Assembly (NCBI GenBank): GCA_002339125.1
Contig: DDJQ01000058.1
Span: 1-64,000 of the forward strand
Origin: Alteromonadaceae bacterium UBA2620
GTDB lineage: Bacteria; Pseudomonadota; Gammaproteobacteria; Enterobacterales; Alteromonadaceae
Reading direction: 5' to 3'
Length of the DNA: 64,000 bases
Shown here: piece by piece, positions 48,293 to 58,810 of the stretch
Layout: each line of letters opens with the position of its first letter
How positions within the stretch are numbered: the stretch's first letter is position 1
Program-made: the position numbers and the translations under genes
The notes under the pieces: generated by a model
What the model was told of the DNA's origin: nothing
What the model saw: only the letters and a program-made list of their open reading frames with translations
The model's database searches: none

Positions 48293-48939
48293 CTATTCGC
48301 TTAATTAATCTGACCAAGTCATATCCCAGCCGGCTGGGCCCTCAGTATATTTTCAGAAACCTCAATTTTGATTTTCCGACCGAGAATAACGTCGCTATTC
48401 TGGGGAAGAATGGTGCGGGTAAGTCGACTCTGTTTCGCATGCTGGCTAAAAGTGAATATCCCGATAAGGGCCAGATTTATACTAATAAATCGATGTCCTG
48501 GCCGGTAGCATTGGCAACAGGCGTCCACCCAAAGATGACCGGACGAGAAAATGCCCGGTTTATTGCCCGAATTAATGATGTAAAAGACTTGGCTGCATAT
48601 GAAGAAGCGGTACAGGACTTTGCTGAAATAGGTAAACGTTTTGACCTACCGGTGCAAACATATTCTTCTGGAATGCGTGCCCGACTCGTTTTTGCCTGTT
48701 GCATCAACATTCATTTCGATATTTATCTTATAGACGAAGCCACATCGGTTGGTGATCCTAAATTTCGCCGCAAGGCCAGACAAGCTTTGGAAGTCAAAGC
48801 TAAAGAAGCCGGGCTTATAATGGTCAGCCACGAAATGGAACAGGTGCGGGAATTTTGTACTTCGGCGATCATCATTGAAGACGGCCAACTCAATTACTAC
48901 AGTGACCTTGAAGAAGGTATCGCAGCCTACATGGAATAA
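48289..48939 (+). CDS. kpsT: Capsule polysaccharide ABC transporter ATPase, KpsT-like
   Basis: A 216-residue ATPase with Walker A ILGKNGAGKSTLFRML (about residues 38-53), the family signature QTYSSGMRARLVFACCINIH, and Walker B IYLIDEATSVGDPKFRRKA. KpsT-type ATPases lack the C-terminal polysaccharide-recognition domain of Wzt proteins, and none is present here. It ends 12 nt before the KpsE-like gene. Confidence 0.92.
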   Translation: MTIRLINLTKSYPSRLGPQYIFRNLNFDFPTENNVAILGKNGAGKSTLFRMLAKSEYPDKGQIYTNKSMSWPVALATGVHPKMTGRENARFIARINDVKDLAAYEEAVQDFAEIGKRFDLPVQTYSSGMRARLVFACCINIHFDIYLIDEATSVGDPKFRRKARQALEVKAKEAGLIMVSHEMEQVREFCTSAIIIEDGQLNYYSDLEEGIAAYME

Positions 48940-48951
48940 ATGAGCAGATAA

Positions 48952-50067
48952 ATGAAACAAATACTAGATAATATTACCGCTCAAATTAAAAAGCGTCCGA
49001 TCCTGTTAGTTGTCGTTCCCTGGCTGCTATATGCGGTGTATCTCACATTAATTGCAGCCCCAAAGTATGAGAGTACGAGTCAGCTGGTGGTGAAGTCCGC
49101 CGATGGCGCCAACAATTTCGATCCTTCGTCAATGTTGATGAGTGGCGTTACCGGTGTAGCCAGTGCCAATGATAGCCAATTGGTTGTCGCGTTTGTAAGA
49201 TCTGCCGACATGCTTCATTACCTTGATGAAACTATCGGACTCCGTGAGCACTATACGTCTTCAGCAGGAGACTTTATTAGTCGGCTCAGCTCGAATCACA
49301 GCGAAGAAGACTTTCTCGAATATTACCTCGCTAACACAGAAGTGGCTATCGATTCCAATACCAGTGTAATCCAACTTTCTGCCAGAGCTTACGATGCTGA
49401 CTATGCCCAGTTAATCAGCCAGACTATTGTGCTGCGCGCGGAAAAATTTATAAACGCAATAAGTAATAACCTTGCTAAGTCAAGATTGGCTTTCGCTCAA
49501 AGCGAACACGATATTGTTGAAGAGAAATTACAAAATGCTAAGTTGGCTTTAATTGATTTCCAAACCAAATATAACGTGTTGGACCCTAATGCAGAGGGTG
49601 TCGCTATCCAGCAGATCGCTTTTTCTTTGGAGGCAACACTGGCCCAGAAAGAAGCAGAGCTAAATACTTTAAAGAGCATTATGTCTGACTCTGCACCGGA
49701 GATAATCTCCCTTAAGCGTCAAATCAAAGCTCTGGAAGAACAAATAAGCAGTCAGAAAACGAAAATCAGTGATGCACAAAATGGCGAAGCCAAGTTATCA
49801 ATTAATCAGTTGATGGCGCAGTATTCCAATTTACAGGTTCAGGCCGAGCTTGCCATGCAGGCATATGGTTCATCACTGATGACACTTGAAAATGCGCGGG
49901 TCGACACTTACCAGCAAATACAACATCTGGTGACTATCGAGTCTCCCACATTGCCAGATTCTGCGGCCTACCCTAAGACGGTCTACAATCTGGTATTGAT
50001 AGGCGTCATGCTTATTATGGCCTTTATAGCAGGCCGCATTATCATTGCCACTATCAAAGAGTTGTAA
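48952..50067 (+). CDS. kpsE: Capsule export inner-membrane protein, KpsE-like
   Basis: A 371-residue polysaccharide co-polymerase-type protein: N-terminal membrane segment (about 16-33), periplasmic domain with a coiled coil (about 165-285, QSEHDIVEEKLQNAKLALID), a Pro-rich turn (ESPTLPDSAAYPKTVY) and a C-terminal membrane segment (about 345-365). KpsE bridges the KpsMT transporter to the KpsD conduit. It ends the exporter operon; no KpsC or KpsS is found here. Confidence 0.87.
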   Translation: MKQILDNITAQIKKRPILLVVVPWLLYAVYLTLIAAPKYESTSQLVVKSADGANNFDPSSMLMSGVTGVASANDSQLVVAFVRSADMLHYLDETIGLREHYTSSAGDFISRLSSNHSEEDFLEYYLANTEVAIDSNTSVIQLSARAYDADYAQLISQTIVLRAEKFINAISNNLAKSRLAFAQSEHDIVEEKLQNAKLALIDFQTKYNVLDPNAEGVAIQQIAFSLEATLAQKEAELNTLKSIMSDSAPEIISLKRQIKALEEQISSQKTKISDAQNGEAKLSINQLMAQYSNLQVQAELAMQAYGSSLMTLENARVDTYQQIQHLVTIESPTLPDSAAYPKTVYNLVLIGVMLIMAFIAGRIIIATIKEL

Positions 50068-50249
50068 GTCAAACGCTACAATCAGATGATAACCGATTAC
50101 CCGCCATGAGCAGTGCTTTAACCAAGGTAGCTTGTGTCGCGAATCATCCTCTAGTATAAGAGAGATAGCCTGTGTACGTGCAGCTCTTACCTGCAGACCG
50201 TGCACTCGGACGACAAAAAATTTAAATAAAAACTATATGGAACTCTGTT

Positions 50250-51779
50250 GTGACAACAAAAACTTCTAACGACACCAGTTTTTTCGGCCACCCGGGTGGT
50301 TTGTTAACGCTATTTTTTACTGAAATGTGGGAACGCATGAGTTATTACGGTATGCGCGCCCTGCTTGTACTGTTTATGACAGCCAGCTTGCAAACACAAG
50401 GCCTCGGCTTCACCGTAGCCTCAGCCGGCGCCATTTATGGCCTGTATACCGGGGCGGTATACTTTCTTGGCTTACCCGGAGGTTGGCTTGCTGACCGTCT
50501 GATTGGCGGTAAAAAAGCCGTTTGGTACGGCGGTTTAATTATCTTCGCCGGACACATTGTACTGGCTGTCGACCTGCAAAACCTTTTCTTTGTCGGACTT
50601 ATTCTGGTTGCTACAGGTACAGGGTTACTTAAGCCAAACATTTCGGCCATGGTCGGTCAGCAATATGGTGACGATGATAGCCGCCGGGACAGTGGCTATG
50701 CCCTTTACTACATGGGCATAAACATCGGTTCTTTGATTGCGTATCTGGTCACAGGTTACCTGCAGGAGAACTGGGGCTGGCACTATGCATTTGGCGCCGC
50801 TGCAGTGGGTATGGGCTTTGGTCTCGTGCAGTACTACTTTAGTAACCGTTCTTTAGCTGCAGAGTCGGTTGAACCTGCAAACCCATATGTTGGTGCAGCG
50901 AAACAGCGTGCCTGGCTAAGTGTATTCGGTGTGCTGGCAGCAGCCATTGTGGTCATTATCCTGGCACATATGGGCACCATTGTTATCGAGCCCGTCGCTC
51001 TTGCGGAAAAAGTCGCTATTATTTTCACCGCCATTTTCTTTGTTTATTTCGGTTTCATCTATTTTAAAGGTGAGTTAAGCGATAATGAAAAGCAACGTAT
51101 GTGGGCCCTGTTTTTAGTCTGTGTTGCCTCTGCGTGCTTCTGGTCAGGCTTCGAACAAGCTGGCTCTTCATTGAATTTATTCGCCCAAAACTATACCGAT
51201 CGCGCACTGGAAAGTGGCTCATGGCTGACGTCATGGTTTGGTATGGATGCAATTCCTACCGTGTGGTTCCAGCTCTCTAATTCACTGTTTATTATTATTC
51301 TGTCGCCGTTTTTTGCAGCACTTTGGATTAACCTTGCCAAGCGCATGATTGATCCCTCTTATACCATTAAGTGTGCAATCGGTATTGTGATTATGGCTTC
51401 AGGCTTCCTGGTCATGTTTATGGCATCTCAATATGCGGCGCAGGGACTTAAAGTAGCTCCTATGTGGCTGGTAACTACTTACTTCCTGCATACCGTGGGC
51501 GAACTTTGCCTTAGCCCGGTAGCACTAAGTGCGGTAAGTAAATTGTCACCTAAGCGTTTTGCCGGTCAAATGATGGGCGTATTCGTGCTCACCTACTCAA
51601 TTGGTAATATTATTGCAGGCCTGCTTTCAGGCAACTTTGACCCTGAGAACGTGCAGGAAATGCCAAACCTGTATTTGCAAATCGCCCTGTTTAGTATTGC
51701 TATTGCTATTGTGATTGGTCTTATGAGCTTTAAATCACGATTCTGGGAAAAAGCCGGTATCGGGGAAAAGACGCAATAA
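50250..51779 (+). CDS. POT-family proton-dependent oligopeptide transporter
   Basis: A 509-residue MFS transporter of the POT/PTR2 family that imports di- and tripeptides with protons. The N-terminal signature GGLLTLFFTEMWERMSYYGM has the ExxER-type motif, and a second PTR2 motif is in YALYYMGINIGSLIAYLVTG. About 14 membrane segments are expected. The start is GTG at 50250. It resembles DtpA/YdgR-type proteins. It is monocistronic with a strong terminator after it. Confidence 0.92.
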   Translation: MTTKTSNDTSFFGHPGGLLTLFFTEMWERMSYYGMRALLVLFMTASLQTQGLGFTVASAGAIYGLYTGAVYFLGLPGGWLADRLIGGKKAVWYGGLIIFAGHIVLAVDLQNLFFVGLILVATGTGLLKPNISAMVGQQYGDDDSRRDSGYALYYMGINIGSLIAYLVTGYLQENWGWHYAFGAAAVGMGFGLVQYYFSNRSLAAESVEPANPYVGAAKQRAWLSVFGVLAAAIVVIILAHMGTIVIEPVALAEKVAIIFTAIFFVYFGFIYFKGELSDNEKQRMWALFLVCVASACFWSGFEQAGSSLNLFAQNYTDRALESGSWLTSWFGMDAIPTVWFQLSNSLFIIILSPFFAALWINLAKRMIDPSYTIKCAIGIVIMASGFLVMFMASQYAAQGLKVAPMWLVTTYFLHTVGELCLSPVALSAVSKLSPKRFAGQMMGVFVLTYSIGNIIAGLLSGNFDPENVQEMPNLYLQIALFSIAIAIVIGLMSFKSRFWEKAGIGEKTQ

Positions 51780-51819
51780 CGCCCCCTGTGTTTTAAACAC
51801 TGGCTGATTGCCATACAAT

Positions 51820-51853
51820 AACCGCCGTGACGTCATGTCCCGGCGGTTTTTTA
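51820..51853 (+). terminator. Terminator of the POT transporter gene
   Basis: An 8-bp stem AACCGCCG/CGGCGGTT with a 13-nt loop is followed by a six-T run, about 40 nt after the stop codon. Confidence 0.85.
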
Positions 51854-51866
51854 TTAAGAGCACTTT

Positions 51867-52169
51867 ATGCATTTATATTTTTCGACGCGCAATATTCCTG
51901 GTTTAGCTGGCCTGCCTTTAGCAGAACGTATGCGCAGACTGGAACGAGCGGCAAAAAAACTCACGGTTCCGGAAAAGACCGTACTGAACATTCTTAAACT
52001 ACTGGTGATTGTACCTGCGTTTGCACTACTCCTTCGTGTTGCAGCAGACTGGACGTCACTTTTATGGGCATTGCTGGTTTTCCTGCTGTATCCCATTATT
52101 GTGAAACCTGTACAATACTCGTTAAGCGCCAAATATTTAGAATCGTTGTCACACAAGGATAAGCAATGA
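51867..52169 (+). CDS. Small membrane protein of unknown function
   Basis: A 100-residue protein with a conserved-looking N-terminus ([20 protein letters not shown]), a basic amphipathic stretch (residues 25-40) and two hydrophobic segments (about 43-62 and 65-82). It resembles small Alteromonadales proteins of the DUF6170 type, but that assignment is from memory and uncertain. Its stop overlaps the galE start by 4 nt, so it is co-translated with galE. Confidence 0.65.
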   Translation: MHLYFSTRNIPGLAGLPLAERMRRLERAAKKLTVPEKTVLNILKLLVIVPAFALLLRVAADWTSLLWALLVFLLYPIIVKPVQYSLSAKYLESLSHKDKQ

Positions 52170-53179
52170 AAACAATACTTGTCACCGGTGGAGCTGGCTA
52201 TATCGGCAGCCATACCGTACTGCAATTACTGGAAGCGGATTATGAGGTTGTAGTATTTGATAACCTCAGTAATGCCTCAGAGGAATCTCTCAAGCGCGTG
52301 TCAGCCTTAACAGGCAAAGCCGTGACCTTCGTACAGGGTGATATCCGTAATACTGAGCAGCTCGATGAGGTATTCTCAAACCATAACATCGATGCCGTGA
52401 TTCACTTCGCAGGCTTAAAAGCGGTTGGTGAATCGGTTCAGAAGCCATTGGAATACTATGAAAACAACGTCTATGGTTCCGTAGCGCTATGCGATGTAAT
52501 GCGCAAACACAATGTTAAGAACATTGTTTTCAGTTCATCCGCCACCGTGTATGGCGATCCGGTGTCGTTACCGTTACGAGAAGACATGGCGACGGGCCAG
52601 CCAACCAACCCTTACGGTATGTCCAAACTGATGGTAGAGACTATTCTGACCGATCTGTATCAGTCAGACGAAGCCTGGAATATCGTGTTACTACGCTATT
52701 TCAATCCTGTGGGGGCGCATCCTTCCGGTCAGATTGGCGAAGACCCTAACGGTATTCCCAATAATCTGATGCCATATATCTCCCAGGTCGCGTCTGGCAA
52801 ACTCGAACAATTAGCCGTATTTGGTGATGACTATGACACCCCGGATGGCACCGGTGTACGGGATTATATTCATGTAGAAGATTTAGCTAATGGCCATTTG
52901 AAAGCCATTGAACGTCTTGACCTGAATATGGGACTGGATATCTATAATCTGGGTACCGGTCAGGGTTACTCCGTTCTGGAAATGATTAAGGCCTTCGAAA
53001 AAGCCTGTGGCAAGTCTATAAACTACAAGATTGCACCGCGTCGTTCAGGCGACGTAGCAGCCTGTTATGCCGATCCCACCAAAGCGGCTACCGAGCTTAA
53101 CTGGAACGCTCAGAAAACCCTCGAGAATATGTGTGAAAATGCCTGGCACTGGCAATCACAAAACCCACAGGGTTATTAA
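52166..53179 (+). CDS. galE: UDP-glucose 4-epimerase
   Basis: A short-chain dehydrogenase-type enzyme interconverting UDP-glucose and UDP-galactose. The NAD motif [19 protein letters not shown] is at the N-terminus, and the catalytic Ser and YxxxK are in [11 protein letters not shown] and [11 protein letters not shown]. It has 337 residues, like E. coli GalE. It supplies galactose units for surface polysaccharides, alongside galU and ugd in this window. Confidence 0.97.
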   Translation: MKTILVTGGAGYIGSHTVLQLLEADYEVVVFDNLSNASEESLKRVSALTGKAVTFVQGDIRNTEQLDEVFSNHNIDAVIHFAGLKAVGESVQKPLEYYENNVYGSVALCDVMRKHNVKNIVFSSSATVYGDPVSLPLREDMATGQPTNPYGMSKLMVETILTDLYQSDEAWNIVLLRYFNPVGAHPSGQIGEDPNGIPNNLMPYISQVASGKLEQLAVFGDDYDTPDGTGVRDYIHVEDLANGHLKAIERLDLNMGLDIYNLGTGQGYSVLEMIKAFEKACGKSINYKIAPRRSGDVAACYADPTKAATELNWNAQKTLENMCENAWHWQSQNPQGY

Positions 53180-53191
53180 CCCTTAAAATAA

Positions 53192-53218
53192 CAAAGGCGC
53201 TTAACGCGCCTTTTGTTT
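53192..53218 (+). terminator. Terminator between galE and mlaA
   Basis: A perfect 8-bp stem AAAGGCGC/GCGCCTTT with a 5-nt loop lies between the convergent galE and mlaA genes; T-rich and A-rich flanks allow action in both directions. Confidence 0.8.
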
Positions 53219-53224
53219 AACTCT

Positions 53225-54082
53225 CTAATTATCTTTTGCTTCGTCCAGTGGCTCACTTTCCAGGTCCACATCGTCAAACAACGCCTCAAATTCGTCGAAC
53301 TCTTCGGCTTCTTCTTCATCGGGCTGCGCATCGAGGTTTTTACCATCGGTCACCCGAAACTCAAGGTTCTGAAAATAGATGTTTTTAACCTGCTCGTAAG
53401 GGTCTCTGGCGTTTTCGATCTGCCCTTCCTGACCAAGCAGCTGAGCACGAGCTTCCAGCGCGCCAATGGTAAACCTTAACACGTTAAGATTACCTGTCAT
53501 CAGCGTCATCGGGAAATAAAGGTTGTCAACGAGCTCCCCGGAAAAACTGCGCGGATCGGTAGGTCCAAGACCTGGCATCATTAAAAATGGCCCGCTTCCT
53601 ACCCCCCACTTTCCGAGAGTCTCGCCAAACTCTTCTTCCTGCCGTTGTAGGCCCATGGCTCCAGCAACATCAAAGAAACCCGCTACACCAACCGTCGAGT
53701 TAATAACAAAACGGGTAAAGCTGTCAAAGGAAGGCCCAACCTTACCCTGTAAAAGGTTATTAAGCATATTGGCCGGTTCGGCCAGGTTTTCCACCGCATT
53801 AGAAAGGCCGGTTCGGGCAAAACCGGGAACGACGGTAACGTAAGTGGTTGCGGCAGGACGCAGCAGATACTTATCGAGGATTTCCCAGTTAAAATCCCAT
53901 ACTACGCGGTTAACACTCTCCAGCGGGTCGCGTGGATCAGAGTAGTCGGACGGCGCGCTGGCAGAGTTGGCCTGAGCACTGACCTGTGCCTGCTGCTCAG
54001 CATTATTGCTGGCGCAGCCTAAGAGAAACAAAGCACCAGAGAAGAGGAGAAATAACGAAAAGCGACGTATAGATAATGTCAC
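53225..54082 (-). CDS. mlaA: Outer-membrane lipid asymmetry lipoprotein MlaA (VacJ)
   Basis: MlaA removes phospholipids from the outer leaflet of the outer membrane and hands them to MlaC. The lipobox ALFLLGCASN, the DPRDPLESVNRVVWDFNWEI start of the domain, and FVINSTVGVAGFFDVAGAMG are characteristic. The C-terminus (about 245-285) is a highly acidic tail rich in Glu and Asp. It overlaps ccmI by 4 nt, so it is the last gene of the ccm operon here. With pldA it gives two outer-membrane lipid-quality functions in the window. Confidence 0.95.
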   Translation of the reverse strand: MTLSIRRFSLFLLFSGALFLLGCASNNAEQQAQVSAQANSASAPSDYSDPRDPLESVNRVVWDFNWEILDKYLLRPAATTYVTVVPGFARTGLSNAVENLAEPANMLNNLLQGKVGPSFDSFTRFVINSTVGVAGFFDVAGAMGLQRQEEEFGETLGKWGVGSGPFLMMPGLGPTDPRSFSGELVDNLYFPMTLMTGNLNVLRFTIGALEARAQLLGQEGQIENARDPYEQVKNIYFQNLEFRVTDGKNLDAQPDEEEAEEFDEFEALFDDVDLESEPLDEAKDN

Positions 54083-55305
54083 ATTAATTCCTTGTTGATT
54101 ACGATGGTTTGATCGATAACTTTACCGTTTGCCACTGCAGCCTCCGTAGTACCTTCAAGATCGCCAGGTTGAGCAGGCGCTTCCTGATCCGTTGAAATAC
54201 GGGCAATCAGGCGGGCTGTTGAAAGTTGTTCCAGTGAATAATTAGGTGCCATAGCATTCTCACTGGTTAACGTCACAGTTAACGGTAAATTTTCTAAAGG
54301 TAACCTTAATACCGCAGCGGGCATCCGGTTGTCACTGTTAGCATCCTGGGCAAACACAAATAAAAACCCATTATCCGGCAGATTGGCTACCAACTCTTCA
54401 CTGATTTCTACAGTCAGATTGAAGCCGGTGATGGCCGCTTTTGCCGGTTGCTCTCCATTTAAACTGGCCAACCGTTCGGTTAACTGCATGGCGATAGGAC
54501 TGTCAGCAGGAAGCTTCCCCTCCAGCCTGGCAAGGCTATCTGCTAATAACACCTTGTCACCTAACCGGCCTGCCACAACTGCCTGCATTAGTACCAGGTT
54601 ATCATTCTGTTGTTGCCCATCTATCAGTGAGGCTAATAAACGCCGGGCGTTTTCAAGCTGAGCCTTGTCATCACTCATCATCAGTGCACGGGCATAGGTC
54701 ATGCGCACGTTTTCGTCATCAGGCGAGAAATGCAGCGCTTTCTCCAGCGCCGCGTAGGCTTCTTCTGTCTGACTCAGTGCCATCCAGATACGGCCCAGAT
54801 ACATCCACCCCTGACCATCTTCAGGGTTTTCCTGCAGACGCTTTCGGATAGCCAGCGTCAACTGCTGAAAATCCTGCGGGGTAAAATTTTCGCCCTGCCC
54901 ATCAGCCAGCTTGGCACTGAGCTTGGGTAACGCATCAAGCGCTGCCTGTGCGTCCTGTAAATGCTCAATATTACTGGCTTTAAAATAAGCAAAGCCACCC
55001 ACGAGCAAGGCCAACAAAGCACCACAAGCTAATACAAAAGAAGCGTTTGCTGATCCGTTAGATTCCGTCTGTTGCTCTTCTACCAGCGATATTTTAATTT
55101 CATCGCTGGCCTGACGCATGTCCTGCTCACTGAGCAAGCCTTCGTCGACTTCGCGCTGCAATTCCTTTAAGCGCTCTTTCACCACGGCAATGTTAGCCTG
55201 GGTAAGATTTTCCTGTTCCGGACGCTGCTTTAACCAGGGTAAAACCACCAGCAGGATCAACATGGCTATCAATACAATGACAGCCCCAATAAACATCCAC
55301 GACAT
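54079..55305 (-). CDS. ccmI: Cytochrome c maturation protein CcmI
   Basis: CcmI presents apocytochrome c to the heme ligation complex. Two N-terminal membrane segments (about 4-23 and 92-110) flank a cytoplasmic loop with a leucine-rich heptad part (ERLKELQREVDEGLLSEQDM), followed by a periplasmic TPR domain (about 140-270) and a C-terminal beta domain. The 408-residue product is the long fused CcmI form. It is coupled to ccmH (1 nt overlap) and mlaA. Confidence 0.93.
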   Translation of the reverse strand: MSWMFIGAVIVLIAMLILLVVLPWLKQRPEQENLTQANIAVVKERLKELQREVDEGLLSEQDMRQASDEIKISLVEEQQTESNGSANASFVLACGALLALLVGGFAYFKASNIEHLQDAQAALDALPKLSAKLADGQGENFTPQDFQQLTLAIRKRLQENPEDGQGWMYLGRIWMALSQTEEAYAALEKALHFSPDDENVRMTYARALMMSDDKAQLENARRLLASLIDGQQQNDNLVLMQAVVAGRLGDKVLLADSLARLEGKLPADSPIAMQLTERLASLNGEQPAKAAITGFNLTVEISEELVANLPDNGFLFVFAQDANSDNRMPAAVLRLPLENLPLTVTLTSENAMAPNYSLEQLSTARLIARISTDQEAPAQPGDLEGTTEAAVANGKVIDQTIVINKELM

Positions 55306-55748
55306 TACTTATCACCCTGCTTTAACATCGCCTCTGCTTTGGCCAGCTTGGCGGCCATATCCTCCAGCGGTGTCGACTTCCGTCGCACAATCACTATCAC
55401 AAACGCCAGCAAGGCGAATAACACTGGCGCCAGCCATAACCACATAGTCACCGGCGTTACCGGTGGCTTATAGCTGATAAAATCGCCGTAGCGGGTCTTC
55501 ATGTAGTCAATGACTTCATCGCCGGTTTTACCCTGCTTTACCAGGTTATACACCTTACGGCGCATGTCATGGGCAATCATGGCGTCAGAATCGGCAATAT
55601 TCTGGTTCTGACACATAGGGCAGCGAAGCTCCTCGGTAAGCGACAAAAACAACTGACGCTGCTGCGGCGTATCAAACTCATAGCTATCTTCAGTGGCCAC
55701 AACCGATGCAGAGATAAGTAGTAAGACCGTGAGTATTACTGTTTTCAT
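55305..55748 (-). CDS. ccmH: Cytochrome c maturation protein CcmH
   Basis: A short (147-residue) CcmH/CcmL-type thiol-redox protein with signal peptide, the conserved LRCPMCQNQNIADSDA motif (CxxC) that reduces the apocytochrome CxxCH, and one C-terminal membrane anchor (about 102-122). It works with CcmF and CcmI in the heme lyase complex. It is coupled to ccmG by a 4-nt overlap. Confidence 0.95.
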   Translation of the reverse strand: MKTVILTVLLLISASVVATEDSYEFDTPQQRQLFLSLTEELRCPMCQNQNIADSDAMIAHDMRRKVYNLVKQGKTGDEVIDYMKTRYGDFISYKPPVTPVTMWLWLAPVLFALLAFVIVIVRRKSTPLEDMAAKLAKAEAMLKQGDK

Positions 55749-56344
55749 TCAGCTGAATTCTCCTGCGCCATTTCCTGTTGTAACTGCGCGTATAACGGGC
55801 CTACTTTATTGTTCCAGACACGTTCGTTGATATCACCGATATAATGCATACGGATCACACCGTTGTGGTCGATAAGAAAATGCTCTGGCGCGCCGGTCAC
55901 GCCCAGGTCCAGTGCCGTATCACGGTACACATCGAAAATATGAAACTGGTAAGGATTACCAAAGCGACTGGTGATCTCTTCCACTTCCTGCTGGACCCGG
56001 TTTAAGGTCTTGGTACCAAACTCCGGATCAAGATCCTGATCGAAATATAAACCAACGATGCTGATCCCTTCCTGTTCAGTAAGCTCAGTCAGATAAGGCA
56101 ATTCCACGGCGCAGGTCACGCACCAGACGCCCCACACATTCAGTAAAGTTACCTTACCTTTGAATACCTCAGGCGTATAAGTCGTTTCCGGTTTCATCAG
56201 GTCCGGCAACGAAAAAGCCGGCATGGGTTTGCCTTTAACCTGGGAATCAAGCTCCCTGGGATCAGAAAACAAACCACTGAACAAAAACACCACCAATACC
56301 AGAAAGGCCAGCAGCGGTACGCCGAAAATCATTATCTTCTTCAT
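55745..56344 (-). CDS. ccmG: Thiol:disulfide interchange protein CcmG (DsbE)
   Basis: A membrane-anchored periplasmic thioredoxin-like protein that keeps apocytochrome cysteines reduced. The active site is LLNVWGVWCVTCAVELPYL (WCxxC), and the cis-Pro region is GVTGAPEHFLID. The 199-residue size is slightly longer than E. coli DsbE (185). It overlaps ccmF and ccmH by 4 nt each. Confidence 0.95.
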   Translation of the reverse strand: MKKIMIFGVPLLAFLVLVVFLFSGLFSDPRELDSQVKGKPMPAFSLPDLMKPETTYTPEVFKGKVTLLNVWGVWCVTCAVELPYLTELTEQEGISIVGLYFDQDLDPEFGTKTLNRVQQEVEEITSRFGNPYQFHIFDVYRDTALDLGVTGAPEHFLIDHNGVIRMHYIGDINERVWNNKVGPLYAQLQQEMAQENSAE

Positions 56345-58338
56345 GCTTCAACCTCCTCGCCGGTTGCTACACCGCCTACCGCAGTGCGTACTTTAGCCAC
56401 TTTAGCCATGCGATAACGTTTATCACTCATCGAGCATATTCCGCCAATGGCCATGATGACAGCCCCGGCCCAGATCCAGGTGACAAAGGGTTTGATATAA
56501 ACGCGTATCGCCCAGGCACCATCGTCCAGAGGTTCTCCCATAGCGATAAACAGATCCCTGAAGATAGTCGAATAAATACCGGCTTCCGTCATCGGCATAC
56601 GCTGTACCAGATACAAGCGCTTCTCAGGCTCAAGATGCACCAGCTTATCACCCGACTCGTATACATCAAAAATGCCCACATCGGCGGTATAATTCGGCCC
56701 GTTGCGTTGCTCTACCTTGCGGAAGGCAAACTCGTAGCCCGATAAGGTGACGGACTCGCCCGGCATCATACGAACGTCTCTTTCCACTTCGTAATTACTC
56801 ACCAGCGTGATGCCAATCAGCGTTACCGCAAAGCCCAGGTGACCAAGGATCATGCCCCAATGACTGGGCGTGAGCTTACGTAAGCGTTCGAAAGCACTCA
56901 GACTGGTATCCATGGCAGACACTCTTTGTACTACTTCCAGGGTCGTCGTAATCAGGATCCAGGCGCTAAGCACCAGTCCCAGCGCCGCCATGTAAGTGGG
57001 CGCATCGTAGGTAAAGTTGATTAACACCCCAGCGCTTACGCTTAGGCCAAAGGCAATTAATAGTGTTTTTTGTACCTGGGAGGCCGGTTGGTGTTTCCAA
57101 CGGGTCAGTGGCCCAAGGCCAAGAAACAATACAAAGGGCACAATCAGCAGCGTAAACATCTGATTAAAAAACGGCGCACCGATGGAAATTGACCCTAGTC
57201 CAAGTTCCTTATGCACTAAAGGCAACAGCGTTCCTAACAGGACAACCAGAGTTGCTGCGCACAGGAACACGTTATTCCCCATCAGCAATACTTCACGGGA
57301 GAATAGCTGGTAACGGCCCGGGCTTTTTAACTGCTGCGCACGCAGCGTATAAAGCACTAAACTGAAACCGGTTAATAACACCAGAATACCCAGGATGAAG
57401 AGCCCGCGTGCCGGGTCGCTGGCAAAGGAGTGCACCGATACTATTACCCCGGAACGCACCAGGAAGGTACCTAATAAACTTAACGAGAAGGTGGCAATCG
57501 CCAACAATACTGTCCAGGATTTAAACGCTTTACGTTTCTCAGTTACCGCCAGGGAATGCATTAACGCAGTACCCACCAGCCAAGGCATAAAGGACGCGTT
57601 TTCTACCGGATCCCAGAACCACCAGCCGCCCCAGCCAAGTTCGTAATAGGCCCACCAGCTCCCGAGCGCAATGCCTACCGACAGGAAGCTCCAAGCGGCA
57701 ATCACCCAGGGCCGTGACCATCTCGCCCAGGTTGAATCAAGCTGTCCGGAAAGCAGCGCCGATACTGCAAACGCAAACGCCACAGAAAATCCGACATACC
57801 CCATATACAACATAGGCGGGTGAATGATCATGCCAAAGTCCTGCAGCAGCGGGTTCAAATCCCGGCCGTCTACCGGAAAGTAAGGCAGCATGCTGTCGAA
57901 AGGATTAGACGTCAGCAGAATAAACAAATAAAAACCAACAGAAACCATGCCAAGCACTGCCAGTACCCGCGCAATCATGATTTGCGGAATACCGCGGCTA
58001 AACAGGGCCACGGCCACTGTCCACAATGACAACATCAGAACCCAGAGTAAAAACGAACCTTCATGCCCACCCCAGACGGCCGTGACCTTATAGTACACCG
58101 GTAAACGGCTGTTAGAATTCTGCGCAACATAATTTAGCGAAAAGTCATCGGTAACAAATGCATAGACTAAACAGCCAAATGCCAGGGCAGTAAAACTAAA
58201 CATGGCAATGGCCAGAGGACGTGCGGTGCCAATCATGGCATTGTGCCCTTTGAATGCGCCCCATAGTGGATAGACCGACAATAAAATGGAAGCAACCAGC
58301 GCCAGGGCGACGGCAATATTACCTATTTCGGGGATCAC
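56341..58338 (-). CDS. ccmF: Heme lyase CcmF
   Basis: CcmF attaches heme to apocytochrome c. The 665-residue polytopic protein has the tryptophan-rich WWD motif [20 protein letters not shown] (around residue 235), conserved heme-ligand histidines (for example [11 protein letters not shown]), and about 15 membrane segments. It is coupled to ccmE and ccmG by 4-nt overlaps. Confidence 0.97.
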   Translation of the reverse strand: MIPEIGNIAVALALVASILLSVYPLWGAFKGHNAMIGTARPLAIAMFSFTALAFGCLVYAFVTDDFSLNYVAQNSNSRLPVYYKVTAVWGGHEGSFLLWVLMLSLWTVAVALFSRGIPQIMIARVLAVLGMVSVGFYLFILLTSNPFDSMLPYFPVDGRDLNPLLQDFGMIIHPPMLYMGYVGFSVAFAFAVSALLSGQLDSTWARWSRPWVIAAWSFLSVGIALGSWWAYYELGWGGWWFWDPVENASFMPWLVGTALMHSLAVTEKRKAFKSWTVLLAIATFSLSLLGTFLVRSGVIVSVHSFASDPARGLFILGILVLLTGFSLVLYTLRAQQLKSPGRYQLFSREVLLMGNNVFLCAATLVVLLGTLLPLVHKELGLGSISIGAPFFNQMFTLLIVPFVLFLGLGPLTRWKHQPASQVQKTLLIAFGLSVSAGVLINFTYDAPTYMAALGLVLSAWILITTTLEVVQRVSAMDTSLSAFERLRKLTPSHWGMILGHLGFAVTLIGITLVSNYEVERDVRMMPGESVTLSGYEFAFRKVEQRNGPNYTADVGIFDVYESGDKLVHLEPEKRLYLVQRMPMTEAGIYSTIFRDLFIAMGEPLDDGAWAIRVYIKPFVTWIWAGAVIMAIGGICSMSDKRYRMAKVAKVRTAVGGVATGEEVEA

Positions 58339-58805
58339 GAGCCTGTATTTCCTTGATTGGGGTTAACATGCTTAATGCCTTTCATTTTCTCGGCAAGCTC
58401 TGGCGGCATGTATTCTTCGTCATGTTTAGCCAGTACTTCTTCAGCTTCAATCACACCGGATTCCAGTAACACGCCAGTAGCAACAATGCCCTGCCCTTCA
58501 CGGAACAAATCTGGCAGGATGCCGGCATAACGCACCGTTACCTGCGGGCCGGTGTCGATAAGATTAAAGCTCACCGCCAATGATTCTGAATCCCGACTCA
58601 CTGTTCCCGGTACCACCATGCCACCAATTCTCAGGCGCTGACCGACTGTAGGTTTTACCCCTTCTTTGCCCTCGACGATTTCAGAGGGCGTATAGAACAA
58701 ATCGATATTGTCGGTTAATGCGAATAGCATCAGCGTGATCGCACCAACAATCAGTAAACCAATGCCACCAACGGCAGCGAGTCGCTTTTGTCGTCTTGGA
58801 TTCAT
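58335..58805 (-). CDS. ccmE: Heme chaperone CcmE
   Basis: CcmE binds heme covalently in the periplasm and passes it to CcmF. An N-terminal membrane anchor (about 11-30) precedes the beta-barrel domain; the heme-binding histidine is in [18 protein letters not shown] (family motif HDExYxPP). It has 156 residues. Confidence 0.97.
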   Translation of the reverse strand: MNPRRQKRLAAVGGIGLLIVGAITLMLFALTDNIDLFYTPSEIVEGKEGVKPTVGQRLRIGGMVVPGTVSRDSESLAVSFNLIDTGPQVTVRYAGILPDLFREGQGIVATGVLLESGVIEAEEVLAKHDEEYMPPELAEKMKGIKHVNPNQGNTGS

Positions 58806-58810
58806 ACTGC

